From: Intrasporangium_A sp039812505
Lineage (GTDB): Bacteria > Actinomycetota > Actinomycetes > Actinomycetales > Dermatophilaceae
Assembly: GCF_039812505.1 (NCBI RefSeq)
Contig: NZ_JBDIAQ010000194.1
Span: 1 to 5,572, forward strand
DNA: 5,572 bases
Direction of reading: 5' to 3'
The position numbers were made by a program, and so were the translations under genes. The notes beneath the pieces are model-generated. The model made no database searches. It was given only the letters and a program-made list of their open reading frames with translations, and was not told the DNA's origin. Positions 5,456-5,572 of the stretch are shown here, piece after piece. Each line of letters starts with the position of its first letter. The first letter of the stretch is position 1.

Positions 5456-5572
5456 GCACGTAGGCGCCACGCGCCAGGCCCGGCATCCCGGTACGCCCGG
5501 CCTCCCGGGGACACGCCCGGCACCTGCCAACTTCCCCGGTTGCAGCCGTAGAGCCTGGCGGCTGTTCGGTGT
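5456..5572. other. 3' noncoding region, no gene recognised
   Basis: No coding frame with a recognisable product is visible here. The heptamer GCCCGGC occurs three times (5478-5484, 5495-5501, 5515-5521), twice within the 9-mer ACGCCCGGC, which may be no more than base-composition bias. I looked for a tRNA gene, because tRNA-Gln and tRNA-Glu genes lie near gltX in some actinobacteria, but found no acceptor stem, T-loop GGTTCGA or anticodon arm. The next gene lies beyond the window. Confidence 0.5.
5543..5564 (+). terminator. Weak hairpin downstream of the HAD gene
   Basis: CAGCCG (5543-5548) and CGGCTG (5559-5564) can pair as a 6-bp stem with a 10-nt loop, about 88 nt after the HAD stop codon. 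The following bases are TTCGGTGT rather than a T-run, and the window ends there. GC-rich actinobacterial terminators often lack U-tracts, so it could end the gltX-GNAT-HAD transcript, but stems of this size occur by chance in such sequence. Confidence 0.2.

Noticed and set aside
5540..5568. Promoter with TTGCAG as -35 near the right edge
   Set aside because: At 17-bp spacing the -10 position reads TTCGGT, which does not fit TANNNT, and no downstream gene is visible to support it.
5456..5572. tRNA-Gln or tRNA-Glu gene downstream of gltX
   Set aside because: No cloverleaf, conserved T-loop or matching acceptor arms could be found in the 117 bases available.

Overview
The window is GC-rich DNA, with strong G/C preference at third codon positions, GTG starts, and two apparently leaderless promoters. 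This fits a high-GC actinobacterium. The pairing of a Rv2993c-like FAH-family protein directly upstream of glutamyl-tRNA synthetase matches, from memory, the Mycobacterium tuberculosis order Rv2993c–Rv2992c and supports that assignment. I cannot name a genus. All five genes are on the + strand and packed closely (gaps of 43, 18 and 13 bp, then an overlap).

Layout. Positions 1-118 hold two near-identical 52-bp tandem repeats, each containing a 24-bp imperfect palindrome; the second overlaps a weak candidate promoter. At 119-1582 is a 487-residue protein with two SagB/ThcOx-type nitroreductase (flavin dehydrogenase) domains in tandem. At 1626-2408 is an FAH-family hydrolase/decarboxylase with the full set of FAHD1-like metal and catalytic residues. 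At 2427-4037 is GltX. At 4051-4725 is a GNAT acetyltransferase, and at 4718-5455 a HAD-IA phosphatase. The last 117 bases are noncoding as far as I can see, with only a weak hairpin.

How the genes work together. GltX is a core translation enzyme. FAH, GNAT and HAD look like small-molecule or protein-modifying enzymes that probably share transcripts with gltX; I see no single pathway joining them. FAH and gltX each have a TAGRCT -10 element 7-8 nt before a GTG start, so each can probably be transcribed separately as leaderless mRNA. GNAT and HAD have no promoter that I can see and are probably read from the gltX transcript, HAD by translational coupling. The SagB-like gene appears to be separately controlled by its upstream repeats.

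Most worth a second look: the complementary loss of flavin-site motifs in the two halves of the SagB-like protein, the tandem palindromes upstream of it, and an 18-bp tandem duplication that has doubled the ribosome binding site and start codon of the HAD gene. I did not find evidence of a mobile element, CRISPR array, RNA gene or a clear multi-gene novel system.
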